From contig CALCHI010000523.1 of assembly GCA_937901285.1 (NCBI GenBank), forward strand, positions 1 to 21,951: a stretch of DNA of 21,951 nt, given 5' to 3'. Below, one piece after another: positions 6,492 through 13,202 of the stretch. Under the pieces are notes generated by a model, which saw nothing but the letters and a program-made list of their open reading frames with translations, had not been told where the DNA came from and did no database searches. This DNA is from UBA8437 sp003445035. GTDB taxonomy: Bacteria > Planctomycetota > Planctomycetia > Planctomycetales > Planctomycetaceae. A program made the position numbers and the translations under genes. The first letter of the stretch is position 1; each line of letters begins with the position of its first letter.

Positions 6492-7960
6492 TCCTGCTGC
6501 CAGCCGGGGTCGGTGGCGAGTGTGGCCAGCAGTTTGGCCTGGCGGTGTCGATCGAGAACCACGGTGCGGATGTCGTAACGGCGGAGCCGTTGACGCCAGT
6601 CGGAGGCCACGCCGATCACCTCGAAGTAGTCGGTCCAGACCTCTGTGGGGACCAGGTGTGCGTGCGAGGTGACCAGCAGACGAATTCGGGACGGTCCCTG
6701 CCAAAGCAGGAAGTCGCTCCACTCGTAGGAGGCCAGCACCGTTCCATCGGGGGGGTGGCTGGCCAACCACCCGGTCACTTCGACCGGCGTGGACGCCGAG
6801 ACCATCGGCCGACGTGCCTGCAGCGTTTCCCGTTCGGCCAGTAGTCCACGTACCGCGGGTGTGGAGCTCATCGCGGCTCCTGCCACAACCAGGCCGGCCA
6901 GTAGAACGGTGCGTCGTTCGGACGGGTCCAACGTCGGTGCGGCCGGGCGTTTTGTTCTGATCGAGGCCGCCTGCAGTGCGACGACGAGGCCGGCCACCGG
7001 TGCCCACCAGTTGATCATCCGTGAACACGACAACGCGGCGACACCGAGCGCGACGAGCATCAACCAGTTGGAGCATCGCACCCGGCGTCGGCTGGACATG
7101 GCCACGGAAACGACCAGAACGATGCTCGCGAGCATCGCTCGTGCCTGGGCCTGGTGCCATTGCAGCGGCTGCCATTCGATGATGTTGGCCAGGTTCGGAT
7201 GCTGTCCGATTTGCCAGATCGACAGGGGCAGGCTGGGCCCGTAAGGGGTGGCCACCAACGGCACCAACAATCCGACGGCGGCCTGCCCGAGACGATGGAC
7301 GAACACACGGTCGTTTTTCCAGGCGGTCCGACGGCCGGTGCGGCGGAATCGATCGGCCGCCCGCCCAACCACGTGTGACCCCAGCAGCAACCAGCCGATG
7401 ACGAATGATCCGTGCAGGTTGGCCCAGAATCCCATCACGATTCCGACGATGATCACTCGCCGTATCGATGGCCTGGGGTCGTGCATCAGGGCCAATAACC
7501 CCGCGAAGCAGGCCAGCCCGGCTAGCTGAGGACGAATGATCAGGAGCTGCTGCCAGCCGACGGCCAGGAAGACCGAGGCTCCACAGATCGCCGCAGGGAT
7601 CCTCTGCCGGTGCCGGGATACCAGGACGGGTGAGACCGTCAGCAGGGCGCACCCGACGACCAGCGTGGCGTAAAGCAGCTGCAGAGCCTCGACTCCCCCG
7701 GCCCGCATCAGCCGGAAGGCGATCAACTGGCTCCAGCGGGCCGTGTCGACCAGTGGCCGGTCGCCCGAGTGCGTCAGAAACGGTTCGGTGGTCGGGGTCT
7801 CGCCACCGTGTTCGATCATCCAGCGGCCGTAGGACAGGTGGCCCCAGAGGTCGGTGTGCCACAGGGGGAGACGAGCCAGCGCGGCCCACAGGCCGGCCAC
7901 GGCGACGACCAGTACGAGGTGGCCGATGAGTCTCTTGTGGCCGGGCAACCGGGGGACCAC
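6449..7960 (-). CDS. Polytopic membrane protein, GT-C glycosyltransferase-like
   Basis: 503-residue integral membrane protein with about ten hydrophobic segments, the first at residues 12-30, and a soluble C-terminal portion of about 130 residues. Just after the first segment comes LWHTDLWGHLSYGRWM (about 33-48). An acidic residue in the first extracytoplasmic loop, in a context such as TDLW, is typical of GT-C enzymes (lipid-linked sugar transferases). The C-terminal region (SHPPDGTVLASYEWSDFLLW) also resembles soluble tails of bacterial GT-C-like proteins. No donor or acceptor can be inferred, and assignment to GT-C is by topology and this loop only. The GTG start is preceded by GAGGAA at good spacing, which supports it over downstream candidates. 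It is transcribed divergently from the RodA-like gene, so a role in envelope polysaccharide or wall assembly is plausible but unproven. Its 3' end overlaps the CxxCH gene by 43 bp. Confidence 0.85.
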   Translation of the reverse strand: MVPRLPGHKRLIGHLVLVVAVAGLWAALARLPLWHTDLWGHLSYGRWMIEHGGETPTTEPFLTHSGDRPLVDTARWSQLIAFRLMRAGGVEALQLLYATLVVGCALLTVSPVLVSRHRQRIPAAICGASVFLAVGWQQLLIIRPQLAGLACFAGLLALMHDPRPSIRRVIIVGIVMGFWANLHGSFVIGWLLLGSHVVGRAADRFRRTGRRTAWKNDRVFVHRLGQAAVGLLVPLVATPYGPSLPLSIWQIGQHPNLANIIEWQPLQWHQAQARAMLASIVLVVSVAMSSRRRVRCSNWLMLVALGVAALSCSRMINWWAPVAGLVVALQAASIRTKRPAAPTLDPSERRTVLLAGLVVAGAAMSSTPAVRGLLAERETLQARRPMVSASTPVEVTGWLASHPPDGTVLASYEWSDFLLWQGPSRIRLLVTSHAHLVPTEVWTDYFEVIGVASDWRQRLRRYDIRTVVLDRHRQAKLLATLATDPGWQQDYSDELAEVWSRKP

Positions 7961-8006
7961 CTGCGGTTCCTCGTGAGAAGGGAATCGACTACAACCTCGT
8001 CGCCCG

Positions 8007-8036
8007 ACAGTAGCCGGTCGCCGACGGGGTGGTCAA
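8007..8036 (-). promoter_or_regulatory. Candidate sigma-70-type promoter for the GT-C-like gene
   Basis: Reading the minus strand, TTGACC (8036-8031) is followed after 18 bp by TACTGT (8012-8007). The -35 matches five of six consensus bases and the -10 has the key T-A-----T positions. It lies about 47 bp upstream of the GTG at 7960. It sits within the short divergent gap and would overlap the control region of the RodA-like gene. Confidence 0.35.
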
Positions 8037-8052
8037 ACACGGGAGAAAAGCG

Positions 8053-9189
8053 GTGCAGCTGGGCGAGGGATTGAAACGGGTGCCCTGGAGCGTGGTCACG
8101 GCGGCCTCGCTGCTGGTCGCGCTCGGCCTGGCGGGGATCTCGCGAGGTGACCAGCTGGTCGGGTCCGGACTCCACTTCAACCGGCAGCTGATCTGGATGG
8201 CCCTGGCTGTCCCGGCACTGATCATGGCCGCCTGGGTGCCGTACCGTTCGCTGCGTCCGGCCAGTTACCTGCTGTTCGGTGTGACGACAGTGCTGTTGCT
8301 GTTGGTTTTCCTGATGCCGGCTCACCAGGGAGCTCGACGCTGGATTCCGCTGGGTTTCTTTGACATGCAGCCGTCGGAACTGTCCAAGTTGACCTACATC
8401 CTGGCGCTGTCCCACTACCTGATGTTCCGCCGCAACTTCCGCCATTTCCTGGGTCTGTTCACCCCGTTCCTTTTGACGCTGGTTCCGCTGGTGCTGGTGC
8501 TCAAGGAACCCGACCTGGGAACCGCCCTGCTGTTCCTGCCGATGTTGTTCGCGATGCTGCTGGCCGCCGGGGCCCGCGTGAGGCACCTGGTGCTGATCGG
8601 GATGATGGGAGTGGCGGTGACCCCGGTGCTGTGGCTGGGGATGAACGTCGAGCAGAAGTCGCGGGTGGTTTCGCTGCTGACCCAGGGCGAGAACGGCCCG
8701 GCACCCCGGGGCGACGGGTACCACCTGTTCCAGTCCAAGAGAATGCTGTCGCTGGGCGGGACCTGGGGCAGTGACCTGGCCGGAATGCCCGTCGATGATC
8801 CGGCCGCCTACCATCTGCCGGCGGCCCGGACCGACTTTGTCTTCTGCCTGATCGGTGAGCGATTCGGGCTGATTGGCAGCCTGCTGACACTGGCCACCTA
8901 CGCGGTGCTGATCATCAAGGGGCTTTCGATTGCCGCGTCGACCCGCGAGCCGTTCGGGCGGTTGCTGGCGACGGGGATCGTCACACTGCTGGCGACACAG
9001 GCGATCATCAACACCGGCATGACAGTCGGGTTGATGCCGATCACCGGCATGACCCTGCCACTGGTCAGCTACGGTGGTTCGAGCCTGGTAGCGACGGCGA
9101 TCGCGCTGGGGCTGTTGATCAACGTCGCGATCCGGCCGGGGTACGAAGTGACCGCCGAGCCGTTTCGGTTTGCGGCCGAAGCGAGGTAG
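8053..9189 (+). CDS. rodA: SEDS-family peptidoglycan polymerase, RodA/FtsW-like
   Basis: Polytopic membrane glycosyltransferase that polymerises lipid II into glycan strands. About ten hydrophobic segments span a 378-residue chain. SEDS landmarks are GARRWIPLG (93-101) followed by QPSELSK, KEPDLGTA (151-158), the extracytoplasmic RTDFVFCLIGERFG with the conserved Asp at 261, and NTGMTVGLMPITGMTLP followed by SYGGSS near the C-terminus. The frame is open to a GTG at 8029, but the GTG at 8053 has GGGAG seven bases upstream, so it is preferred. RodA rather than FtsW is favoured by the ITGMTLPLVSYGG form, but the two are hard to separate by eye. No penicillin-binding protein partner is adjacent. 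Planctomycetes lack FtsZ yet many keep wall genes, so a RodA-type elongation role would fit. Confidence 0.93.
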   Translation: MQLGEGLKRVPWSVVTAASLLVALGLAGISRGDQLVGSGLHFNRQLIWMALAVPALIMAAWVPYRSLRPASYLLFGVTTVLLLLVFLMPAHQGARRWIPLGFFDMQPSELSKLTYILALSHYLMFRRNFRHFLGLFTPFLLTLVPLVLVLKEPDLGTALLFLPMLFAMLLAAGARVRHLVLIGMMGVAVTPVLWLGMNVEQKSRVVSLLTQGENGPAPRGDGYHLFQSKRMLSLGGTWGSDLAGMPVDDPAAYHLPAARTDFVFCLIGERFGLIGSLLTLATYAVLIIKGLSIAASTREPFGRLLATGIVTLLATQAIINTGMTVGLMPITGMTLPLVSYGGSSLVATAIALGLLINVAIRPGYEVTAEPFRFAAEAR

Positions 9190-9205
9190 GTCGTCAAACA
9201 CGACC
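9189..9205. terminator. Possible hairpin between convergent genes
   Basis: GGTCGT and ACGACC form a perfect 6-bp stem with loop CAAAC immediately after the rodA stop codon, in the 42-bp gap facing the convergent lipoprotein gene. A second 5-bp stem, CAGCC/GGCTG, follows at 9205-9221. Neither has a U-run, so intrinsic termination is only a possibility. Confidence 0.25.
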
Positions 9206-9231
9206 AGCCAGGGTCCGGCTGATCCGTGATC

Positions 9232-9516
9232 CTACTTCTGGAAGAAGTCGGTGGGCCCACGCAGCGTGTAGTACGGATACTGCACGACCGCCGGCGGCTG
9301 GTTGGCCGGCGGGTACTTCAGGTTCTTGGGCGCGTTGTACTCGAACGTGTGGTAGTGCCCTCCGTGGAAGGCTCCGCGTGGTTCGTGGTCGCCCTCGTGC
9401 ATCACGGTACGGCTGGCCGGGGTCTGGCCTCGCACGATTCCGCGAGGATTTTGACAGCCGACGGCCAGGGAAACGGCCAGGCAGGTCGCCAGGCTCAAGA
9501 CAATTCGCATTTTCAT
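9232..9516 (-). CDS. Small lipoprotein, function unknown
   Basis: 94-residue protein with a classic lipoprotein signal: a basic start (MKMR), a hydrophobic core and AVGC at 18-21, so Cys21 would be lipidated after signal peptidase II cleavage. The mature chain is about 74 residues with a single Cys. It has a His/Gly-rich stretch (GAFHGGHYHTFEYN) and a Tyr/Pro-rich end (PPANQPPAVVQYPYYTLRGP) finishing in TDFFQK. There is no enzyme motif. The start ATG at 9516 has GGAAG just before it, and a second ATG two codons later is also possible. A perfect palindrome lies in the presumed leader. It is convergent with the RodA-like gene. Short YPYYTxRGP-type proteins are familiar to me from planctomycete genomes, but I cannot name a family. 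It may be a surface or cell-wall-associated lipoprotein. Confidence 0.8.
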   Translation of the reverse strand: MKMRIVLSLATCLAVSLAVGCQNPRGIVRGQTPASRTVMHEGDHEPRGAFHGGHYHTFEYNAPKNLKYPPANQPPAVVQYPYYTLRGPTDFFQK

Positions 9517-9531
9517 CTTCCAGTGACCCCC

Positions 9532-9547
9532 TCGGTCTGGAGACCGA
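9532..9547. promoter_or_regulatory. 16-bp perfect palindrome in lipoprotein leader
   Basis: TCGGTCT-GG-AGACCGA: seven-base arms pair perfectly around a 2-bp centre. It lies 15 bp upstream of the ATG at 9516. The tight centre suits a dimeric regulator's operator better than an RNA hairpin, although a leader hairpin is possible. Confidence 0.35.
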
Positions 9548-9696
9548 ATGTAGTGTGCCGGGTGTGTTCGATTGGTTTCCGGATGCCCGTTCTCAGCAGT
9601 GGACGCCGTAGAGTCGTTATCGGCTCAGCAGGTCCCCCGAGGCCACAGAATGCGGAGAATCGATCGAATCCGTTCAGTTACTCCAGTTCATCGATC

Positions 9697-9725
9697 TTGC
9701 AGCATCGTTGTGATCGGACTAGATT
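9697..9725 (+). promoter_or_regulatory. Candidate promoter of the sugar isomerase-like gene
   Basis: TTGCAG at 9697-9702 and TAGATT at 9720-9725 are separated by exactly 17 bp. Each hexamer keeps the most important consensus bases. A start near 9732 would give a leader of about 42 nt to the ATG at 9774, which has no clear Shine-Dalgarno sequence. Confidence 0.4.
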
Positions 9726-9773
9726 ACCGCCCGCCGTGGTGTCACCTTTCCGTGGTGGCTCCCGGTTGAACTG

Positions 9774-10550
9774 ATGTCGCAGTGGCCGAGAGCATTCCAC
9801 GTGTACATTGCCGTGACTTCCCGCTGCCTGGGTGACCTTCCGTTCCTGGAAGCCTGCAGCCTGTTGACCGACTACGGGTACAGCCGGGTCGAGTTCTGGT
9901 TTGACGAGGATGGAGATCACCTCAAGCCCTCCGACGTGGTGTCGGATCTCGAGGGGTTCGTCAACAACTTTCGGGCCTCGTCGAGGTTGACCCCGGTCGC
10001 GTTCTGTTTTGAGCAGGTCGTCGATCTCGAAACCTTCACCGAGATCACCCGGTTGGCGAAGCTGATGCGGGTTGTTCAGATCACTGTGCCGTCGACGCCG
10101 CTGGGGACACCATTCAATGCCGAGATCGAGCGGTTGCAGGATCTGTTGCAGGTGGCCAATGCGGCCGGTGTGCAACTGTCGATTCGCACCCGTACCGGTC
10201 ACCTGACCGAGGACGCTCATACGGCCGTCGAACTCTGCCAGGCCGTCCAGGGCGTCGGACTGTCGCTGGACCCCTCCTATTACATCTGCGGTCCGCACAA
10301 GGGCGAGTCCTACGACCAGGTCTATCCCTACGTCTACCACGTCTACCTGAGGGACACGACACCGGATCAGATCCAGGTCCAGGTGGGACTGGGCGAGGTG
10401 GATTACAGCCGCCTGATCAGTCAACTGCGGCGCGAAAACTACGATCGCACGCTCTCGGTCGACTTCTTCCCCGACCAGTACGGCGATTTGGATCGCGCGC
10501 TCGAGCTGCGGAAGATCCGCATGCTGCTGGAGTCGCACCTGATGGTCTGA
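9774..10550 (+). CDS. Sugar phosphate isomerase/epimerase-like TIM-barrel protein
   Basis: 258-residue protein with the organisation of the xylose isomerase-like TIM barrel (AP_endonuc_2 superfamily). Alternating strands and helices are punctuated by acidic or His ends of strands: SRVEFWFDEDG near 37-47, LSIRTRTGHL, then LSLDPSYYICG and the HVYLRDTT strand. The C-terminal VGLGEVDYSRLISQLRRENY corresponds to the GxGxVDxxxLIxxLxxxGY signature of these proteins. Members act on sugars or inositols, or are endonuclease IV. The full metal ligand set cannot be confirmed: several canonical His/Glu positions seem replaced, since the Glu of the usual ExH strand is not obvious. Activity is therefore uncertain. 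It stands alone on the plus strand, seven bp from the convergent rpsA stop, so the neighbours say nothing about its substrate. Confidence 0.75.
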   Translation: MSQWPRAFHVYIAVTSRCLGDLPFLEACSLLTDYGYSRVEFWFDEDGDHLKPSDVVSDLEGFVNNFRASSRLTPVAFCFEQVVDLETFTEITRLAKLMRVVQITVPSTPLGTPFNAEIERLQDLLQVANAAGVQLSIRTRTGHLTEDAHTAVELCQAVQGVGLSLDPSYYICGPHKGESYDQVYPYVYHVYLRDTTPDQIQVQVGLGEVDYSRLISQLRRENYDRTLSVDFFPDQYGDLDRALELRKIRMLLESHLMV

Positions 10551-10557
10551 GACGGGT

Positions 10558-12117
10558 CTAGAATTCGTTCGGATTGCCGAACAGGCTCCCGCCGTCTCCG
10601 GTGCCGCCCTTCAGTGCCGATCGCTCGATCCGTTCGACTGGCGGCAGATCCTCGTCGGGTTCTTCATCCCGACCGGCTCCGGCTGGTCGCTCGGTCAGGG
10701 CCTTCAGCGACAGGGAGATTCTCTGCTCGCTGGCGTCGACGTTGAGGATTTGCACATCGACTGACTGGCCTTCGCTGAGCACGTCGCTGACGCGGCGAAC
10801 CCGCGTGTGTTCCAGTTCGCTGATGTGCAGCAGGCCCTCGATGCCGGGTTCGAGTTCCACGAAAGCGCCGAATTCCATGATCCGCGTGACCGTCCCGCTG
10901 ACCTGGCGGCCGACGGCGTAAACGTCGACCGCTCCTCCCCAGGGGTCGCTGGTCAACTGCTTCATTCCCAGGCTGACCCGGCTGCGTTCCTTGTCGATCT
11001 CCAGGATCTTGACCTCGACCGACTGCCCCTGTGTCAGCACCTGTTCGGGATGGTTCAGTCGAGACCAGCTGATCTCGCCGATGTGCAGGAATCCGTCGAG
11101 TCCTCCGAGGTCGATGAAGGCGCCGTATTCCTTGAGTGTCTTGACGGTGCCGTTGCGGATTTCGCCGACATTGAGCTGTTTCCACAACTCGGCCGCTGCG
11201 TCCTTGTATTCTTCTTCGAGCAGAGCACGGCGGCTGACGACCAGGTTACGTTTTCGCGAATCGACCTCGGTCACCTGGACCGAGAGTTTCTGTCCGATGA
11301 AGGGCTCGAGATCCTCGACGTAGGAGCGGTCGACCTGTCCGGCCGGCAGGAAACCCCGCAGCGCACCGACCTGCACTTCCAGCCCACCCTTGTTGGCCTT
11401 GGTCACGATGCAGTCGCATTTCATGCCGATGGTCACGGCATTCCAGTCTCCGCCCACCCGTCGTCGGCCACGTGGCAGGTTCAGCTGGATCAGGCCCTCT
11501 TCGGCGTCGTATTGTTCGACCGCGACGTCGATCACCTGCCCGATCTCCGGTTCGCTCTTGTCCCACTGACGTCGAGGCACGATGCCGTTGGCACGCATGC
11601 CGATGTCAACAAAGACGCTGTCGGCGTCAATGGCCTGGATGGTCCCCTTCAGCCGGCTCCCCTCCTCGAGATCCTCCTCGGATTCGATTCGCTCGCTCAC
11701 CGCGTCCTCGTCCTGCGCGTCGATGCTGGAGACCGCCTGGGCGGCCAGGTCGATCAGCTTGGCGTCGTCGCTGGCCAGGGCGGCTTCGATTTCGGCTTCA
11801 ATTTCGGCGTCGAGATCGTCATCGGGTGGCAGGTCGACCGGAGGTGCGGCGGCCTGTTGCGATTTTGGCGGTGGCTCGGGCGACTCGGCCACCCCGGCAG
11901 CCACGTCGGCCAGTTTCTCCTCGACGGTCGGTTCCCCTTCGGCCTGTGTGGCCACCGGCTTGGTTCTCGAAGGAATCGGCCGGGCCGATTCTCCACCGGT
12001 GGGATTCAGCTTCGGCCGCTTCCGCTCGGTCGTGGGAGCGGGCGATGATTCGGCCGGTTGATCCGAGCGGGTCTCGGTGGGCGTCTCTTCGGGCGGTTTC
12101 GGTGTTGAGTCGTTCAC
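10558..12117 (-). CDS. rpsA: 30S ribosomal protein S1, four S1 domains with acidic N-terminal extension
   Basis: RNA-binding ribosomal protein that helps mRNA bind the 30S subunit. In the 519-residue form used here, S1 (OB-fold) repeats lie at about 154-215, 229-297, 317-387 and 402-472. The last two carry the typical YGAFIDLGGLDGFLHIGEIS and FGAFVELEPGIEGLLHISEL patterns. E. coli S1 has six repeats, and forms with four are common in other phyla. Residues 1-153 are a low-complexity Pro/Glu/Asp-rich segment, including an acidic helix-like run (DDDLDAEIEAEIEAAL). The open frame extends to 12345, but that part overlaps the upstream gene. GTG at 12117, with GGAG nine bases upstream, gives a 44-bp gap and is preferred. 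It probably shares a transcript with the SUMF1-like gene upstream. A second S1-domain protein such as an RNase or Tex is excluded by the lack of other domains. Confidence 0.9.
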   Translation of the reverse strand: MNDSTPKPPEETPTETRSDQPAESSPAPTTERKRPKLNPTGGESARPIPSRTKPVATQAEGEPTVEEKLADVAAGVAESPEPPPKSQQAAAPPVDLPPDDDLDAEIEAEIEAALASDDAKLIDLAAQAVSSIDAQDEDAVSERIESEEDLEEGSRLKGTIQAIDADSVFVDIGMRANGIVPRRQWDKSEPEIGQVIDVAVEQYDAEEGLIQLNLPRGRRRVGGDWNAVTIGMKCDCIVTKANKGGLEVQVGALRGFLPAGQVDRSYVEDLEPFIGQKLSVQVTEVDSRKRNLVVSRRALLEEEYKDAAAELWKQLNVGEIRNGTVKTLKEYGAFIDLGGLDGFLHIGEISWSRLNHPEQVLTQGQSVEVKILEIDKERSRVSLGMKQLTSDPWGGAVDVYAVGRQVSGTVTRIMEFGAFVELEPGIEGLLHISELEHTRVRRVSDVLSEGQSVDVQILNVDASEQRISLSLKALTERPAGAGRDEEPDEDLPPVERIERSALKGGTGDGGSLFGNPNEF

Positions 12118-12148
12118 GGCAGCAGGCTCCGATGCAGCGAGGTCGATG

Positions 12149-12162
12149 GCCCGTTGGCGGGC
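12149..12162 (-). other. Small GC hairpin at the end of the SUMF1-like gene
   Basis: On the minus-strand RNA, GCCCG and CGGGC pair around a 4-nt CCAA loop. The stem begins at the last base of the stop codon (12162) and ends about 31 nt before the rpsA start. No U-run follows, so it is a weak attenuator or processing-site candidate rather than a terminator. Confidence 0.25.
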
Positions 12163-13070
12163 TATTTCGACACCTTCTTCTTGTCGTTGCTGGTCACGGC
12201 CGCTTTGACACACCTCAGGCCGATCGCGTCGCTCTTGACGTGATCGGGAAGCGGCAGCCGCGTGGCACTTCTCAGCGATGGGTACTGGTCTCGCCACGAT
12301 CCGCTCCGGATCACCCGCGAAACGAATTTCTTGTTGCCGTCCCATGCTCCGCTGTCCGCGGGAGCACGCTTGTAGTCAGCGTGCCAGGCATCGGCGACGA
12401 ATTCCCACAGGTAGCCGTGCATGTCGTACAGGCCCCAGGGGTTGGGCTTGAGTGCTCCGACCGGGGGATCGTTGCCGGCGGCGTTGCCGTTGTGCCAGCC
12501 AAAGGGATCCAGCAGCCCGGCCTTCTTGCCCGTGTCGCCTTTGGCCTGTGCCTTGTCGCCGAAGCTGTAGGCGGTCGTCGTTCCAGCCCGGCAGCAGTAC
12601 TCCCACTCGGCCTCACTCGGCAACCGGATCTCCTCGTCGGCCCCGATCAGCTTTTCCGCTCGCATCATCAGCGTCGCTCTCTGGCAAAACACCACCGCTT
12701 CCTGCCAACTGAGCATCTCGACGGAATTCCTCGGCCCGGTCCAGCGGCTGGGGTTCTTGCCCATCACCGCTTCCCACAGGTTCTGGGGCACCTCGTACTT
12801 GGCCATCGAAAACGCTCCAGCGATCTTGACGGTCCGAGCCGGTTGTTCGCTGGCGTCACCGCCCTTGGTGCCCATCACGAACGTCGCCGGGAACTTCCCC
12901 TTGCCCGGAGTGATCGCGACGAATTCGCCGTTGAAGGTCTTCAGCAGGGCCTGTCGTTCGGCGGGGGTCATGGGCGATTTCTTGTCGTCCTTCTTTTCCT
13001 GGGCCGGAGCGGTCGGGGCAATCCAGAGGATCAGGGTGGTGATCAAACAGATCCTGAGCGTATCGGGCAT
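12162..13070 (-). CDS. Secreted SUMF1/FGE-domain protein without the catalytic cysteines
   Basis: 302-residue protein with a Sec signal peptide (about 1-23, ending APTAPA) followed by a formylglycine-generating-enzyme-like domain. Family marks are FVMGTKGGD, the ARTVKIAGAFSMAKYEVPQNLW block, RLPSEAEWEYCCRAGTTT, NPWGLYDMHGYLWEFVADAW, RSGSW and the final IGLRCV. True FGE uses a Cys pair in the segment after GGSW/GGSY to oxidise sulfatase Cys. Here that segment reads RDQYPSLRSATR, with no cysteine. The protein is therefore unlikely to be a sulfatase activator and belongs to the broader FGE-sulfatase domain group, which includes binding and other enzymatic roles. The frame extends to an ATG at 13109, but the ATG at 13070 places the signal peptide at the N-terminus and is preferred; neither has a clear Shine-Dalgarno. 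It precedes rpsA on the same strand. Confidence 0.87.
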   Translation of the reverse strand: MPDTLRICLITTLILWIAPTAPAQEKKDDKKSPMTPAERQALLKTFNGEFVAITPGKGKFPATFVMGTKGGDASEQPARTVKIAGAFSMAKYEVPQNLWEAVMGKNPSRWTGPRNSVEMLSWQEAVVFCQRATLMMRAEKLIGADEEIRLPSEAEWEYCCRAGTTTAYSFGDKAQAKGDTGKKAGLLDPFGWHNGNAAGNDPPVGALKPNPWGLYDMHGYLWEFVADAWHADYKRAPADSGAWDGNKKFVSRVIRSGSWRDQYPSLRSATRLPLPDHVKSDAIGLRCVKAAVTSNDKKKVSK

Positions 13071-13162
13071 GGGGGGACTCGTGGTGAGAAGGTGGCCAGA
13101 CCACTTCATTACTATCGAAGTTGCCTGCGGGCCGCAACGATTGGAGAGGGACCGGTCCCCGG

Positions 13163-13194
13163 AGTTTGACGCACGCCGTTCGAGCGGTCAAAGT
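13163..13194. promoter_or_regulatory. Face-to-face -35-like boxes in a divergent gap
   Basis: TTTGAC (13165-13170) and GTCAAA (13187-13192) form an inverted repeat separated by 16 bp. Read on each strand this gives TTGACG-N17-CAAAGT (plus) and TTGACC-N17-CAAACT (minus), so each box lies in the other's -10. The -10 matches are poor. On the plus side transcription would start almost at the ATG of the hydrolase. It could alternatively be an operator. Confidence 0.25.
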
Positions 13195-13202
13195 GTGCGG
13201 TC

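Larger units (their letters stand above)
9517..9773. other. Divergent intergenic region, lipoprotein and isomerase genes
   Basis: This 257-bp region is the longest stretch without a convincing gene. It contains the palindrome at 9532-9547 on the lipoprotein side and a candidate promoter at 9697-9725 on the isomerase side. Short open frames cross it, but their composition and lack of starts give no reason to call a gene. No tRNA or riboswitch-like fold was recognised. Confidence 0.5.

Noticed and set aside
6015..7889. 624-codon minus-strand frame overlapping the GT-C-like gene in another frame
   Set aside because: Same strand but shifted frame; it is Arg/Gly/Pro-rich with no hydrophobic periodicity, whereas the chosen frame gives a coherent membrane protein.
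7816..9201. 461-codon minus-strand frame opposite the RodA-like gene
   Set aside because: The translation is almost entirely Gln/His/Arg-rich, the usual antisense shadow of a GC-rich membrane gene.
9226..9774. 182-codon plus-strand frame across the lipoprotein gene and the divergent gap
   Set aside because: The lipoprotein on the other strand has a clear signal and lipobox; this frame has no features.
12118..12345. Upstream extension of the S1 gene
   Set aside because: It would overlap the SUMF1-like gene by about 180 bp and encodes a non-conserved Arg/Gln-rich segment; GTG at 12117 has a Shine-Dalgarno.
11472..13169. 565-codon plus-strand frame across rpsA and the SUMF1-like gene
   Set aside because: It crosses two well-supported genes on the other strand and has Arg/Pro-rich shadow composition with no domain.
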